From an uncultured Lachnospiraceae bacterium (GTDB lineage: Bacteria; Bacillota; Clostridia; Lachnospirales; Lachnospiraceae): a stretch of DNA of 64,000 nt. The notes beneath the pieces were generated by a model, which had not been told where the DNA came from, searched no databases, and saw nothing but the letters and a program-made list of their open reading frames with translations. Made by a program: the position numbers and the translations under genes. Below are positions 47,458-57,867 of this stretch, piece after piece (position 1 is the first letter of the stretch; each line of letters starts with the position of its first letter). Location: contig CAKRWT010000003.1 of NCBI GenBank assembly GCA_934418125.1, positions 62,001-126,000 on the forward strand, given 5' to 3'.

Positions 47458-49695
47458 ATGGACGACAGAATTATAAAAACGGAATATTCCGAAGTAATGC
47501 AGAAATCCTATATTGATTATGCCATGAGTGTTATTATCGCCCGTGCATTACCGGATGCCAGAGATGGTTTGAAACCGGTTCAGAGAAGAACCTTATATGA
47601 CATGTATGAGCTTGGAATCCGTTATGACAGACCCTATCGTAAATCGGCCCGTATCGTAGGCGATACCATGGGTAAATACCATCCCCACGGCGACAGTTCC
47701 ATCTATGATGCCCTGGTGGTCATGTCCCAGGACTTTAAAAAAGGTCTGCCTCTGATTGATGGTCATGGTAACTTCGGAAATATTGAAGGGGATGGTGCGG
47801 CTGCCATGCGTTATACAGAAGCACGTCTGGAAAAAATTACCCAGGAAGCATTCCTTGCCGATTTGGATAAGGATGTGGTAGATTTTATCCCCAACTTTGA
47901 TGAAACAGAGAAAGAACCATCTGTCCTGCCAGTAAAAATTCCCAATCTGTTAGTGAACGGCTCCGAGGGAATTGCCGTCGGTATGGCGACCAATATCCCC
48001 CCTCACAATCTGGCAGAAGTAATTGAAGCAACCAAAGCTTATATGCTGGACGAAACCATTTCCACCAAGGAACTGATGCGCTATATAAAAGGACCGGATT
48101 TTCCGACTGGCGGCATTGTTATCAACGAAGACGAACTGTCAGACATCTACGAAACCGGCGTGGGTAAGATTAAAATCCGCGGTAAAATAGAAGTGGAAAA
48201 AGCAAAGGGAGGTAAGACCAACCTAGTCATTACCGAGATTCCCTATACCATGATTGGTGCCAATATCAGTAAGTTCCTGATGGATGTGGCAGCCCTTGCC
48301 GAAACGAAGAAAACCCAGGACATTGTAGACATTACCAATCAGTCCTCCAAAGAGGGTATCCGTATTGTTATCGAACTTCGTAAAGATGCAGATGTGGAAA
48401 ATTTCAAAAATATGCTTTACAAAAAGACTCGTTTGGAGGATACTTTCGGTGTAAATATGCTGGCAATCTCGGATGGCAGACCGGAAACCATGGGATTGAA
48501 ACAGATTATCCAGGAAAATGTCAGATTCCAGTATGAGATTACCACCCGTAAATACAAAAACCTTTTAGCAAAAGAATTAGAACGCAAGGAAATTCAGGAA
48601 GGTCTGATTAAAGCATGTAATGTCATTGACCTGATTATTGAAATTCTACGTGGTTCCAAGGACAGAGCCATGGCAAAGGCGTGTCTCGTGGAAGGTAATA
48701 CAACCGGCATCAAATTCAAATCCAAAGAATCCGAAATTATGGCAGCCCAGCTCATGTTTACCGAAAAGCAGGCAAACGCCATTCTGGATATGCGGCTTTA
48801 TAAATTAATCGGTTTGGAAATCGAAGCCCTGATTAACGAGCACGAAGAAACGATGGCAAATATTTACCGCTATGAAGATATTCTTGCCAGAAAAGATTCC
48901 ATGGCACAGGTCATCATGAATGAACTGGATGCCATCAAGGAGCAGTATAAGCGTGCCAGAAGAACCCAGATTACCACTGCCAGTGAAGCTGTTTATGTAG
49001 AGAAGAAAATAGAAGAGATGGATATTGTCTTCCTGATGGATCGTTTTGGTTATGCGAAAACCATTGACACTGCCACTTATGAAAGAAATAGAGAAGCGGC
49101 AGATACTGAAAACCGCTTTGTTTTTCCCTGTAAAAATACGGGCAAGATTTGTCTCTTTACAAATACAGGACAATTATATACATTAAAAGCAATGGATTTA
49201 CCTTTTGGCAAATTCCGGGACAAGGGCGTTCCGATTGATAATGTAAGTAACTACGATTCCTCAAAAGAAACCATTATCTACGCTGCCAGCCAGAGTGATT
49301 TAAATCTGTACCGGCTTATCTTTGCCACCAAACAGGCTATGTTAAAAATAGTAGACGGCGGGGAATTTGATGTTGCCAAGCGTACTGTGGCAGCCACCAA
49401 GCTCCAGGATAATGACGAAGTGGTAAATGTAACTGTATTAAAGGAGCAGCGGAATATCGTATTACAGTCGAAGGATGGCTATTTCTTACGCTTCACAATC
49501 GAAGAGATTCCCGAAAAGAAAAAGGGCGCTATCGGCGTAAGAGGTATGAAGCTTGGTGCCAAAGACGAGGTAGAGGCGGTATACTATACCCAGAATGCTG
49601 TCGAACAGACCATTTCTTATGGCAGCCGGCAATTAGAATTAAACAAGATTAAATTAGCAAAACGTGATGGCAAAGGAGTAAAAGTCAGAGCATGA
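47458..49695 (+). CDS. parC: Type II DNA topoisomerase A subunit (ParC-like, no GyrA box)
   Basis: 745 residues. Breakage-reunion domain with [24 protein letters not shown] (quinolone-pocket Ser and Asp both present) and catalytic Tyr119 in [10 protein letters not shown]. The C-terminal beta-pinwheel starts near residue 510, but the GyrA-box position (QRRGGRG in gyrase) reads ERNREAA, so DNA wrapping and negative supercoiling are unlikely. GAAGGGAG is about 13 bases upstream of the ATG. The last four bases overlap rsmD. Confidence 0.82.
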   Translation: MDDRIIKTEYSEVMQKSYIDYAMSVIIARALPDARDGLKPVQRRTLYDMYELGIRYDRPYRKSARIVGDTMGKYHPHGDSSIYDALVVMSQDFKKGLPLIDGHGNFGNIEGDGAAAMRYTEARLEKITQEAFLADLDKDVVDFIPNFDETEKEPSVLPVKIPNLLVNGSEGIAVGMATNIPPHNLAEVIEATKAYMLDETISTKELMRYIKGPDFPTGGIVINEDELSDIYETGVGKIKIRGKIEVEKAKGGKTNLVITEIPYTMIGANISKFLMDVAALAETKKTQDIVDITNQSSKEGIRIVIELRKDADVENFKNMLYKKTRLEDTFGVNMLAISDGRPETMGLKQIIQENVRFQYEITTRKYKNLLAKELERKEIQEGLIKACNVIDLIIEILRGSKDRAMAKACLVEGNTTGIKFKSKESEIMAAQLMFTEKQANAILDMRLYKLIGLEIEALINEHEETMANIYRYEDILARKDSMAQVIMNELDAIKEQYKRARRTQITTASEAVYVEKKIEEMDIVFLMDRFGYAKTIDTATYERNREAADTENRFVFPCKNTGKICLFTNTGQLYTLKAMDLPFGKFRDKGVPIDNVSNYDSSKETIIYAASQSDLNLYRLIFATKQAMLKIVDGGEFDVAKRTVAATKLQDNDEVVNVTVLKEQRNIVLQSKDGYFLRFTIEEIPEKKKGAIGVRGMKLGAKDEVEAVYYTQNAVEQTISYGSRQLELNKIKLAKRDGKGVKVRA

Positions 49696-50243
49696 GAGTC
49701 ATAGCAGGTACTGCAAGAAGTCTGCGGTTAAAAACACCGGAAGGGTTAGATACCCGTCCTACTACAGACCGTATTAAAGAAACTTTATTTAATATGTTAC
49801 AGCCCTATTTACCAGATGCTGTTTTCGTGGATTTATTCAGTGGAAGCGGTGCTATCGGAATTGAAGCCATCAGCAGAGGCGCAAGACATGCTTATTTCGT
49901 GGAAAATCAGAAAAATGCGCTGACATGTATTACAGACAATCTGAATTTTACTCATTTCATGAAACAGTCTACGATTATCAAACAGGATGTATTAAGTTCC
50001 TTATCCGGTATCCATGAAAGGGAAGCAGACGTTATTTTCATGGATCCGCCCTATGGACATGAATATGAAAAGCAAGTATTATCTGCACTGAAAAATATGC
50101 CGTATGTTACAGAAAATACATTAATCGTAATTGAGGCTTCCCTTTCTACAGATTTTTCTTATTTGTCTGAGATGGGATATGAATTGCAGAAAGAAAAATG
50201 CTATAAAACAAACAAGCATATTTTTTGTCGGAAAAACAGTTAA
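49692..50243 (+). CDS. rsmD: 16S rRNA (guanine-966-N2)-methyltransferase RsmD
   Basis: 183 residues. SAM-binding DLFSGSGAIGIEAISRGA and catalytic DPPYG are intact; the N-terminus GTARSLRLKTPEG and RPTTDRIKETLFN are diagnostic. It overlaps the topoisomerase gene by four bases and precedes coaD, the usual Firmicutes rsmD-coaD pairing. Confidence 0.95.
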   Translation: MRVIAGTARSLRLKTPEGLDTRPTTDRIKETLFNMLQPYLPDAVFVDLFSGSGAIGIEAISRGARHAYFVENQKNALTCITDNLNFTHFMKQSTIIKQDVLSSLSGIHEREADVIFMDPPYGHEYEKQVLSALKNMPYVTENTLIVIEASLSTDFSYLSEMGYELQKEKCYKTNKHIFCRKNS

Positions 50244-50281
50244 AGAACATCTGACAAAATGCAGGAAGAAGAGGCGAAAAC

Positions 50282-50770
50282 ATGAAAGCAGCAATCTACC
50301 CGGGCAGTTTTGACCCGGTTACCTATGGTCACTTAGATATTATCAAGCGTGCCGCTGAAATTTTTGATGAATTAACGGTAAGTGTGTTGAACAATAAAAC
50401 AAAGACTCCATTGTTTTCTGTGGAAGAACGTGTTAAGATGTTAGAAGAAGCGACGAAAGATTTACCGAATGTAACCATTGACTCTTTCAGTGGTCTTTTG
50501 ATTGATTATGCGAAAGAAAAGAATATTCATGTAGCAATCAGAGGTCTTCGTGCTATTACGGATTTTGAATACGAATTACAGATAGCGCAGACGAACAGAA
50601 AGTTCTCCGATGGAGATTTGGATACCATGTTTTTAACAACCAGTCTGGAATATGCTTATTTAAGTTCCTCCACAGTAAAGGAAATTGCAAGTTTTAACGG
50701 AAATATTTCGCAGTGCGTACCACCTTTTGTCGCAGATATGATTTATGAAAAATATAATGGCAACAGATAG
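50282..50770 (+). CDS. coaD: Pantetheine-phosphate adenylyltransferase
   Basis: 162 residues. Transfers AMP to 4'-phosphopantetheine in CoA synthesis. [16 protein letters not shown] has the nucleotidyl-transferase T/HxGH motif (here YGHL), and the C-terminal [13 protein letters not shown] is the ISSS-type ATP loop. 38 bases after rsmD. Confidence 0.95.
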   Translation: MKAAIYPGSFDPVTYGHLDIIKRAAEIFDELTVSVLNNKTKTPLFSVEERVKMLEEATKDLPNVTIDSFSGLLIDYAKEKNIHVAIRGLRAITDFEYELQIAQTNRKFSDGDLDTMFLTTSLEYAYLSSSTVKEIASFNGNISQCVPPFVADMIYEKYNGNR

Positions 50771-50778
50771 GAGTAATG

Positions 50779-51381
50779 ATGAGCAGTAGAATCGAACAAC
50801 TTATCGACGAAATTGAGGATTACATTGATGGCTGCAAATACCAGCCTCTGTCTAAAACAAATATTATCGTAAATAAAGAAGAAATAGATGAACTCTTACG
50901 GGAACTTCGTATGAAGACCCCGGATGAAATCAAACGATATCAGAAAATTATTACCAATAAGGAAGCAATTCTCAATGATGCCAGAGCGAAAGCAGAAGCC
51001 CTGATTCAGGATGCTACCGTACAGACCACCGAGTTGATTAATGAGCATGAAATCATGCAACAGGCGTATGCACAAGCCAACGAAGTGGTTAAGATGGCAT
51101 CAGCACAGGCACAGGAGATTCTGGATAAGGCAACTAATGAAGCCAATGGGGTAAAAACAGCGGCAATGCAGTATCTGGATGATATGCTTGCCAATCTGGA
51201 AAATGCGATGACAACTACCCTGGCTTCTACCACAGCCCATTACGAGAGTTTCTATAACACGATTAACAATTATAATGAAATCGTCAAATCCAATCGTGCA
51301 GAGCTCCATCCGGCGGAAGTTGATCAGATGTTAAAGGAAGCGGAAGATAGTACGGACACGCAGGAATTAGATATCATGTAA
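50779..51381 (+). CDS. Coiled-coil protein, ATP-synthase-B/DivIVA-like
   Basis: 200 residues, nearly all helical. Regular heptads (ARAKAEALIQDATVQ, ANEVVKMASAQAQEILDKA) resemble the coiled coils of DivIVA and V-ATPase E-type proteins; such genes beside coaD are common in Lachnospiraceae. No enzymatic motif. TAGGAG is 6 bases before ATG 50779; ATG 50776 is closer to it. A terminator-like hairpin follows at 51387. Confidence 0.75.
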   Translation: MSSRIEQLIDEIEDYIDGCKYQPLSKTNIIVNKEEIDELLRELRMKTPDEIKRYQKIITNKEAILNDARAKAEALIQDATVQTTELINEHEIMQQAYAQANEVVKMASAQAQEILDKATNEANGVKTAAMQYLDDMLANLENAMTTTLASTTAHYESFYNTINNYNEIVKSNRAELHPAEVDQMLKEAEDSTDTQELDIM

Positions 51382-51386
51382 CCAAT

Positions 51387-51418
51387 AAGTCGGTTTCCAT
51401 TGAAACCGACTTATTTTT
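51387..51418 (+). terminator. Terminator-like hairpin upstream of the amidase
   Basis: AAGTCGGTTTC (51387-51397), CATT loop, GAAACCGACTT (51402-51412), then ATTTTT. It lies only 29 bases before the amidase start codon. Confidence 0.85.
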
Positions 51419-51446
51419 GAGTAAAAGAAAGTACAAGGACAATCGA

Positions 51447-52751
51447 TTGAAAAATTTCTTATATAGTATTTTATTATGTTTATTAGGTTTGGCATTCTGT
51501 TTTCTTCCACCTCTTACGGTGCAGGCAGAAGAACCTGTCGTTGTTGTCATTGACCCTGGCCATGGTGGAGAAAACCTAGGAGGCGAATACGAAGATTATA
51601 CGGAAAAGGATATGACTCTTATTGTTGCCAATGCCATGAAAGAGGAGTTAGAACAGTATGAAGGCGTAACTGTATATTTGACCAGAACAGATGACACAGA
51701 ACTTTCCCTGGAGGAACGGGCAGAATTTGCCAAAAGCGTAAATGCCGATTTTCTCTACTGTTTGCATTTTAATCTGTCCGAACACCATACCCTGTTTGGC
51801 GCAGAGTGCTGGGTTTCTGCTTTCGGGGAAAATTACAGTAAAGGTTATTCTTTTGCCAGTATAGAGATGGATATGCTGACCGAAATGGGCCTGTATTCCA
51901 GAGGAATTAAGACCCGTTTAAACAGCAGCGGCGTCGATTATTATGGTATCATCCGCGCCTCTACAGAGCGTGATATTCCCTGCGTACTTATTGAGCACTG
52001 TCATCTGGATGAAGAAAATGACAAACCTTTTTATGACCATAACGAGAAGCTGAAAGAATTCGGCAGACTGGACGCCACTGCGGCAGCGAAATATTTTCGT
52101 TTAAAGTCCGACAGCCTCTCCACGGATTATACCGGCTACGAGAACCTGTCTGTGGCAGTGCCTGCCAATGTTGTAAAACCTGACAGCACCCCACCGGATG
52201 TCTGTATGATTGAACTGGTTGAACAGAGCCCGGATACCGGGGAAGTAACCATTCGTGTCACAGCAACCGATTATGACAGTGGTATGCTGTATTATACCTA
52301 CAGCTATGACGGCGGAACCACCTATACCAACTTGCAGAAGTGGCCGGAACGAGGCAAGGATATCTTTGAATTTACCATGCAGGTGCCTTCGGAGACTACG
52401 CCCCAGATTCTCGTAAATGCCTATAATGGTTATGATTTATATACCACCAGCAATCAGTTAGACTTGCCAACCATGCATTATGGGCAGGAAGCGACAGAAG
52501 AGGTGGATAATCCGGATTCCACTAAGCAGGATACCATTCCCAGCTCTTCCGGACACGTAATCTCGAAAGAAGACTACCAGGAAATTACCTATGATACAAC
52601 AGAAACGGAAGCCGAAGTGGAAACCGGGAAGTCCCTTGGCTATTTCTTACAGGTAACCTTTATCTGTATCCTCTTGTTACTGGGGATGGTATTTTCCCTG
52701 GTTCTTATCCTGCGAGGCAGACGAAAACGAAAGCGTAGACCACGCCGGTAA
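51447..52751 (+). CDS. Membrane-anchored N-acetylmuramoyl-L-alanine amidase
   Basis: 434 residues from TTG 51447, with AAGGA 7 bases upstream; this start gives a clean signal peptide (MKNFLYSILLCLLGLAFCFL). The Amidase_3 domain has zinc-binding VVIDPGHGGENLGG and EHCHLDEEND, followed by a beta-rich region and a C-terminal membrane helix (TFICILLLLGMVFSLVLIL) with an Arg/Lys-rich end. It cuts the peptide stem from muramic acid. Its last 47 bases overlap ylbJ on the other strand. Confidence 0.88.
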   Translation: MKNFLYSILLCLLGLAFCFLPPLTVQAEEPVVVVIDPGHGGENLGGEYEDYTEKDMTLIVANAMKEELEQYEGVTVYLTRTDDTELSLEERAEFAKSVNADFLYCLHFNLSEHHTLFGAECWVSAFGENYSKGYSFASIEMDMLTEMGLYSRGIKTRLNSSGVDYYGIIRASTERDIPCVLIEHCHLDEENDKPFYDHNEKLKEFGRLDATAAAKYFRLKSDSLSTDYTGYENLSVAVPANVVKPDSTPPDVCMIELVEQSPDTGEVTIRVTATDYDSGMLYYTYSYDGGTTYTNLQKWPERGKDIFEFTMQVPSETTPQILVNAYNGYDLYTTSNQLDLPTMHYGQEATEEVDNPDSTKQDTIPSSSGHVISKEDYQEITYDTTETEAEVETGKSLGYFLQVTFICILLLLGMVFSLVLILRGRRKRKRRPRR

Positions 52752-53688
52752 GCAATGTCTGTAATATCTTATGACAGATATATTGTTCTATGGATAAATG
52801 GGTATGCTGTATCATACTGTAGGTCTGTGCAATACAGGAAAAACCGCCAAAGGGAAGCAGTATCAATGCCGGCAGCATGAAGGCGGAACCACCCCGGCTG
52901 ATACCACTGGTAATTTCCAGAAGGCAGTTATAAAAACAGCTTACCTTATCCGGCAGATGGGAAAAAGGCATGGTTATCATATTTAACAGATTAAAAAATA
53001 CCATGTAGCCACCTAATTTACCGATTCCAACCAGCCCGGCAAGAACAGAAGCATCTGTGGCAGCAAACAGCCTGCCTAATGTGACCTTCTCAGGTGCCAT
53101 CCGCCTGGAAGCTGGAGCAGAAACAGAAGTTTCCTTCGTTGTGTCCAGAAAGCCACCATGTTTCCGATAATACAGGTGGTATAACAGGCTGCCGTAACTA
53201 AGGGGAAGCAGATACATGATGGCAAAGCTTAATAGTGGATGAGGGACTGCCAGTACCGGTACCACAAAGCTTAAAAAATAAACCGGACCAATGTTATTGC
53301 AGAAGGCAAGCAGATAAGCCCCTTCTTTTTCCTGTATTTTATGTGCGCTCAGAAGCTCCCCTATAATACGGGCTCCCATGGGGAATCCACACAGAAACCC
53401 TATAAAAACCGTATAGGAACCATTCGGCGTTGTACCAAACAACCGATGGAACAGGGGATGAAAGCCACGGACAAACCGTTCCGTCAGGTTGAGGCGTATC
53501 ATAATGCCAGACAGAATCATAAAGGGAAGCAATGTGGGAATCATCCGTTGAAACCACAGAAGTAACCCGGTGGAAGCATATTCCAAAGATTGTGCTGGAT
53601 AGCGTAGCAACAGACAGATTAGATAAAAGAAAAAGAGCGTAATCAGGATTTGATACAGTCGGAAAAGATAATCTGTTATTTTTTTCAC
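52705..53688 (-). CDS. ylbJ: Sporulation integral membrane protein YlbJ
   Basis: 327 residues with eight to nine membrane helices and a nucleoside-recognition (Gate) domain; GFLCGFPMGARIIGELL is the YlbJ signature. In Bacillus ylbJ follows coaD, and here it is close to rsmD-coaD, supporting the call. It is needed for a resistant spore there. The start is taken as GTG 53688; an earlier start would overlap the next gene on the opposite strand. Confidence 0.82.
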   Translation of the reverse strand: MKKITDYLFRLYQILITLFFFYLICLLLRYPAQSLEYASTGLLLWFQRMIPTLLPFMILSGIMIRLNLTERFVRGFHPLFHRLFGTTPNGSYTVFIGFLCGFPMGARIIGELLSAHKIQEKEGAYLLAFCNNIGPVYFLSFVVPVLAVPHPLLSFAIMYLLPLSYGSLLYHLYYRKHGGFLDTTKETSVSAPASRRMAPEKVTLGRLFAATDASVLAGLVGIGKLGGYMVFFNLLNMITMPFSHLPDKVSCFYNCLLEITSGISRGGSAFMLPALILLPFGGFSCIAQTYSMIQHTHLSIEQYICHKILQTLLTGVVYAFVFVCLAG

Positions 53689-53749
53689 AAGTTTACCTGT
53701 CTGTCTTTTCTTACTATAACTATATTGCCAGAAAGAGGAAAATAGTCGT

Positions 53750-54454
53750 ATGCGTTTGGATAAATTCTTATGTGATTTGCAGCTTGGTACAAGAAGCCAG
53801 ATAAAGAAGGACATCAAAGCCGGTCTGGTTACGGTCAATGAAACAAAAGCCCAGAAGCCGGAACAGCAAATCGACGAAACAACCGACCGTATCTGTTATA
53901 AAGGGCAGCTCTGTTCCTATGAAAAACAGGTATATTATATGCTCTATAAGCCTGCTGGCGTTGTCTCTGCCACAGAAGATAAACGGGACAAAACCGTAGT
54001 AGCTTTGCTACAAGCAGAGAACCGCAAGGATTTGTTTCCCATCGGGCGACTGGATAAAGACACAGAAGGGCTGCTTGTTTTGACAAACGATGGTGCCCTG
54101 GCGCATGACCTGTTATCGCCACGAAAGCATGTGGAAAAGGAATACGAATGCCATTTACGGGATGCCATTACCCCGGAGCAGATTACTGCCCTGGAAGAAG
54201 GTGTGAACATCGGGGAAAAACAGCCGACCAGACCAGCCAAAGTAATCATCCTGTCGGAAGACAAAATTACCCTGACGATTACCGAAGGAAAATTCCATCA
54301 GGTAAAACGTATGTTACAGGCAGTCGGCAATGAAGTCCTTTATCTGAAACGGCTCCGCATGGGAAACCTTTGTCTGGATGAAACACTGGAAAAGGGAGCC
54401 TACAGACGGCTGACCGGGGAAGAAGTACAGGGATTGAAAACCATAAGAAATTGA
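53750..54454 (+). CDS. RsuA-type rRNA pseudouridine synthase
   Basis: 234 residues. N-terminal S4 RNA-binding domain (RLDKFLCDLQLGTRSQIKKD), then the catalytic domain with GRLDKDTEGLLVLTNDG, Asp being the nucleophile, and the C-terminal FHQVKRMLQAVGN. RsuA modifies 16S U516 in E. coli; the exact target here is inferred. GAGG precedes the ATG. Confidence 0.9.
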   Translation: MRLDKFLCDLQLGTRSQIKKDIKAGLVTVNETKAQKPEQQIDETTDRICYKGQLCSYEKQVYYMLYKPAGVVSATEDKRDKTVVALLQAENRKDLFPIGRLDKDTEGLLVLTNDGALAHDLLSPRKHVEKEYECHLRDAITPEQITALEEGVNIGEKQPTRPAKVIILSEDKITLTITEGKFHQVKRMLQAVGNEVLYLKRLRMGNLCLDETLEKGAYRRLTGEEVQGLKTIRN

Positions 54455-54465
54455 GGAAATACTTT

Positions 54466-55122
54466 ATGATAAAAGCAGTTATTTTTGACCTGGATGGTTC
54501 TTTAGTCGATTCCATGTGGATGTGGAAAGCCATTGACATCGAATATCTGGGCAGATTCGGAATCGAAATTCCGGATGATTTACAGGATTGCATCGGCGGG
54601 AAAAGTTTTACCGAAACCGCCATTTACTTTAAAGAAAGGTTTCAGCTTCCAGATTCCCTACAGCAGATTAAGGATGACTGGAACCGGATGGCATGGGATA
54701 AATACACTTATGAAGTTCCCTTAAAGGAAGGGGTGGAAGACCTGTTAAAAGAATGTAAGCGACGGAATATCCGGCTCGGTATTGCCACCAGCAATTCCAG
54801 GGAACTGGTAGATAATATTGTTATCGTCCATCATTTGGAACAGTATTTTACCAGTATTATTACGGGCTGTGAGGTAGCTCACGGCAAACCGGCACCAGAT
54901 ATTTACCTGGCAGTGGCAGATACCCTCCAGGTAGCCCCGGAAGAATGTCTTGTCTTTGAAGATATTATTGAGGGGATTCAGGCAGGAAAAGCCGCCGGTA
55001 TGAAAGTCTGTGCTGTCCATGACGAATTTTCCATATCGCAGGAAGAAGAAAAGCGCAGGCTTTCCGATTATTACACATATCATTTCAGGGAGTTATTAGA
55101 AAATGGGATTTTTACCAATTAG
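54466..55122 (+). CDS. HAD-superfamily phosphatase (beta-PGM/phosphatase type)
   Basis: 218 residues. Nucleophile motif [10 protein letters not shown] at the N-terminus, cap domain, TSNSREL, and the acidic motif [14 protein letters not shown]...[15 protein letters not shown]. Substrate not predictable. GAGG lies 9 bases before ATG 54466. It overlaps the next gene by 20 bases. Confidence 0.9.
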   Translation: MIKAVIFDLDGSLVDSMWMWKAIDIEYLGRFGIEIPDDLQDCIGGKSFTETAIYFKERFQLPDSLQQIKDDWNRMAWDKYTYEVPLKEGVEDLLKECKRRNIRLGIATSNSRELVDNIVIVHHLEQYFTSIITGCEVAHGKPAPDIYLAVADTLQVAPEECLVFEDIIEGIQAGKAAGMKVCAVHDEFSISQEEEKRRLSDYYTYHFRELLENGIFTN

Positions 55123-57088
55123 CAAAGAAGATATGACTAAACAGGGGATTGAACAGTTAGACTTCGTCTATATCATCGGCGATGCCTATGTAGACCATCC
55201 CTCCTTTGGACATGCCATTATCAGCCGGATTCTGGTATCGCACGGCTACACCGTGGGCATTATTTCACAGCCTGACTGGAAAGATGATACAAGTATTACT
55301 GTTCTGGGAAAACCACGGCTTGGATTTCTGATTTCCGCCGGCAATATGGATTCCATGGTAAACCATTACTATGTTTCCAAAAAGCATCGTCCTACCGATG
55401 CTTACACACCCGGTGGCGAAGCCTATAAAAGACCGGATCATGCAACCGTTGTCTATGGCAATCTGGTTCGTAAAGTATATAAGGATACCCCGGTTATCAT
55501 CGGTGGTATCGAAGCCAGTCTGCGGCGTATGGCGCATTACGATTATTGGAGCAACAGCTTCAAACGTTCCATTCTCTTAGACAGTCAGGCGGATTTGATT
55601 TCCTACGGCATGGGCGAAAAATCCATCGTAGAAATCGCCGATGCCCTGGCAAGCGGTATTGCCGTAAAGGATATTACCTTTATTCCGGGAACCGTTTATA
55701 AAACAAAGGATATTTCCGGTATCTATGACAGCATTACCCTGCCGTCCTATGATGCCATGAAAGCGGAACCAAAAGAATATGCCAACAGTTTCCGGGTACA
55801 ATATCAAAGCACCGACCCTTTTACCGGCAAGACGCTGATAGAAGGCTATCCAAATGGTATCTATGTGGTGCAGAATCCGCCACAGCCGCCTCTGACCACA
55901 GAAGAAATGGATGCCGTATATGATTTGCCCTATATGCGTACCTATCATCCTTCTTATGAAGAGAAGGGCGGCGTTCCTGCCATTGCAGAAATTAAATTCT
56001 CCCTGATTAGCAACCGTGGTTGTTTTGGCGGCTGTAATTTCTGCGCCTTGACTTTCCATCAGGGCAGAACCGTGCAGGTCAGAAGCCACGAATCGATTCT
56101 CAAGGAAGCAAGACTGATGATTCAGGATAAGGATTTCAAGGGCTATATCCATGATGTAGGCGGACCTACCGCCAATTTCCGGCATCCCTCCTGTCAGAAG
56201 CAGATGACCCAGGGTGTCTGCAAGAACAGACAGTGCCTGTTCCCGAAGCCTTGCCCGAACCTGGAAGTAGACCACTCCGATTATCTGTCCCTGCTTCGTA
56301 AGCTGCGGGCATTACCGGGCGTGAAAAAAGTCTTCATCCGTTCCGGTATCCGCTTTGATTACCTTATGGCAGACCCGGACGATACCTTTTTCAAAGAACT
56401 GGTAGAGTATCATGTAAGCGGTCAGTTAAAGGTCGCACCGGAGCATATCTCAGACACGGTATTATCCAAACTTGGCAAGCCTGAGAAAGCTGTCTATGAA
56501 AGTTTTGTAAGAAAATATTATAAGATAAATGAAAAGTTAGGAAAGAAACAGTTCCTGGTACCATACCTGATGTCTTCCCATCCTGGCTCCACCCTGAAGG
56601 AGGCTATTGAGCTTTCCGAATATCTGCGGGACTTAGGGTATATGCCGGAGCAGGTGCAGGATTTCTATCCGACTCCTTCTACAGTTTCCACCGTCATGTA
56701 TTACACCGGCATTGACCCACGAAACGGCGAACCGGTGTATGTATGCCGCAATCCCCATGAAAAGGCGATGCAGCGGGCTCTGATTCAGTACCGGAATCCG
56801 AACAACTATGACCTGGTTAAGGAAGCCCTGTTAAAAGCCGGAAGGGAAGATTTGATTGGATTTGATAAAAAATGCCTGATTCGCCCCAGGAATCATAAAC
56901 CAATCTATCAGGAAAATAGTAAAGAAAAACCAACTGGTTCCAGAACAAATACAAGTAATAACAAAGGAAACTATCCAACTAAACAGACAAATAACAGAAA
57001 CGGCAGCTCCAAAGCAGGAAACCAGAAACCTGGCACCCAAAAGCCAGTTAAGAAGAAAACCATCCGTAACGTTCACAAAAAGAAATAA
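55103..57088 (+). CDS. YgiQ-family radical SAM protein
   Basis: 661 residues. The N-terminal ~300 residues are the YgiQ-specific domain; the radical SAM CxxxCxxC is in [18 protein letters not shown]. The C-terminal region ([20 protein letters not shown]) is the family signature, followed by a basic Asn/Lys/Thr-rich tail of ~70 residues. Reaction unknown. Confidence 0.93.
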   Translation: MGFLPISKEDMTKQGIEQLDFVYIIGDAYVDHPSFGHAIISRILVSHGYTVGIISQPDWKDDTSITVLGKPRLGFLISAGNMDSMVNHYYVSKKHRPTDAYTPGGEAYKRPDHATVVYGNLVRKVYKDTPVIIGGIEASLRRMAHYDYWSNSFKRSILLDSQADLISYGMGEKSIVEIADALASGIAVKDITFIPGTVYKTKDISGIYDSITLPSYDAMKAEPKEYANSFRVQYQSTDPFTGKTLIEGYPNGIYVVQNPPQPPLTTEEMDAVYDLPYMRTYHPSYEEKGGVPAIAEIKFSLISNRGCFGGCNFCALTFHQGRTVQVRSHESILKEARLMIQDKDFKGYIHDVGGPTANFRHPSCQKQMTQGVCKNRQCLFPKPCPNLEVDHSDYLSLLRKLRALPGVKKVFIRSGIRFDYLMADPDDTFFKELVEYHVSGQLKVAPEHISDTVLSKLGKPEKAVYESFVRKYYKINEKLGKKQFLVPYLMSSHPGSTLKEAIELSEYLRDLGYMPEQVQDFYPTPSTVSTVMYYTGIDPRNGEPVYVCRNPHEKAMQRALIQYRNPNNYDLVKEALLKAGREDLIGFDKKCLIRPRNHKPIYQENSKEKPTGSRTNTSNNKGNYPTKQTNNRNGSSKAGNQKPGTQKPVKKKTIRNVHKKK

Positions 57089-57117
57089 AAATCAGAAAAT
57101 GGTAAGGGGAAATCGTT

Positions 57118-57867
57118 ATGAAAATTGCAATCATTACCGGAGCTTCCTCCGGCATGGGAATGGAATGTGCCAGACAGTTAGATAAAAGACTCCATCACAC
57201 GGATGAGCTTTGGCTGATTGCCCGCCGCAAGGCACCTATGGAGGAGTTAGCGGTCTCATTACGTCATAAGACCAGAATCCTGGCTATGGATATTACCGAT
57301 GCCGTACAGATGAAACAGTTAGCGGAAGTCTTAGGTCTTGTCTCTCCGCTCATTACGGTACTGGTAAACTGTGCCGGTGTGGGCAGCCATGGGAATTTTG
57401 AAGAACAGGAGCAGACGGATATTACTGCCATGATGCAGCTGAATATCGGAGCCCTTACCCAAATGACAAAACTCTGCCTTCCCTATATGCGGAAGGGCAG
57501 TAGAATTTTACAATTTGCTTCCGGGGCAGCTTTTCTGCCGCAGGCATCCTTTGCGGTCTATGCAGCTTCCAAGGCATACGTGTATTCTTTCAGCCGAGCC
57601 CTTGCCAAGGAATTACGGGAACGCGGCATTACCGTGACAGCTGTATGCCCCGGACCGGTAAATACCCCTTTTTTACAACATGCCTATGGGGAACTTTCCA
57701 GACTGAACGGACTAAAGAAAATGACTATGGCTCAGACGGAATGCGTGGTTGCCAAAGCCATGGAAGACTGTAAGAAGAAAAAAGAAGTTTCCCTTTGCGG
57801 GCTGCCTATGTGGGTATTATATGCGGCCACACAGACAACCCAGAATCTGTTACAGAAATTCACGTAA
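57118..57867 (+). CDS. Short-chain dehydrogenase/reductase
   Basis: 249 residues, SDR fold. Cofactor motif ITGASSGMGMECARQL, NCAGVGSHG, and catalytic YAASKAYVYSFSRA (Tyr-xxx-Lys). Substrate unknown. Its last 18 bases overlap the next gene on the opposite strand. Confidence 0.9.
   Translation: MKIAIITGASSGMGMECARQLDKRLHHTDELWLIARRKAPMEELAVSLRHKTRILAMDITDAVQMKQLAEVLGLVSPLITVLVNCAGVGSHGNFEEQEQTDITAMMQLNIGALTQMTKLCLPYMRKGSRILQFASGAAFLPQASFAVYAASKAYVYSFSRALAKELRERGITVTAVCPGPVNTPFLQHAYGELSRLNGLKKMTMAQTECVVAKAMEDCKKKKEVSLCGLPMWVLYAATQTTQNLLQKFT

Noticed and set aside
45466..49695. Origin-linked gyrB-gyrA pair
   Set aside because: No dnaA, dnaN or recF flanks the genes and the GyrA box is absent.
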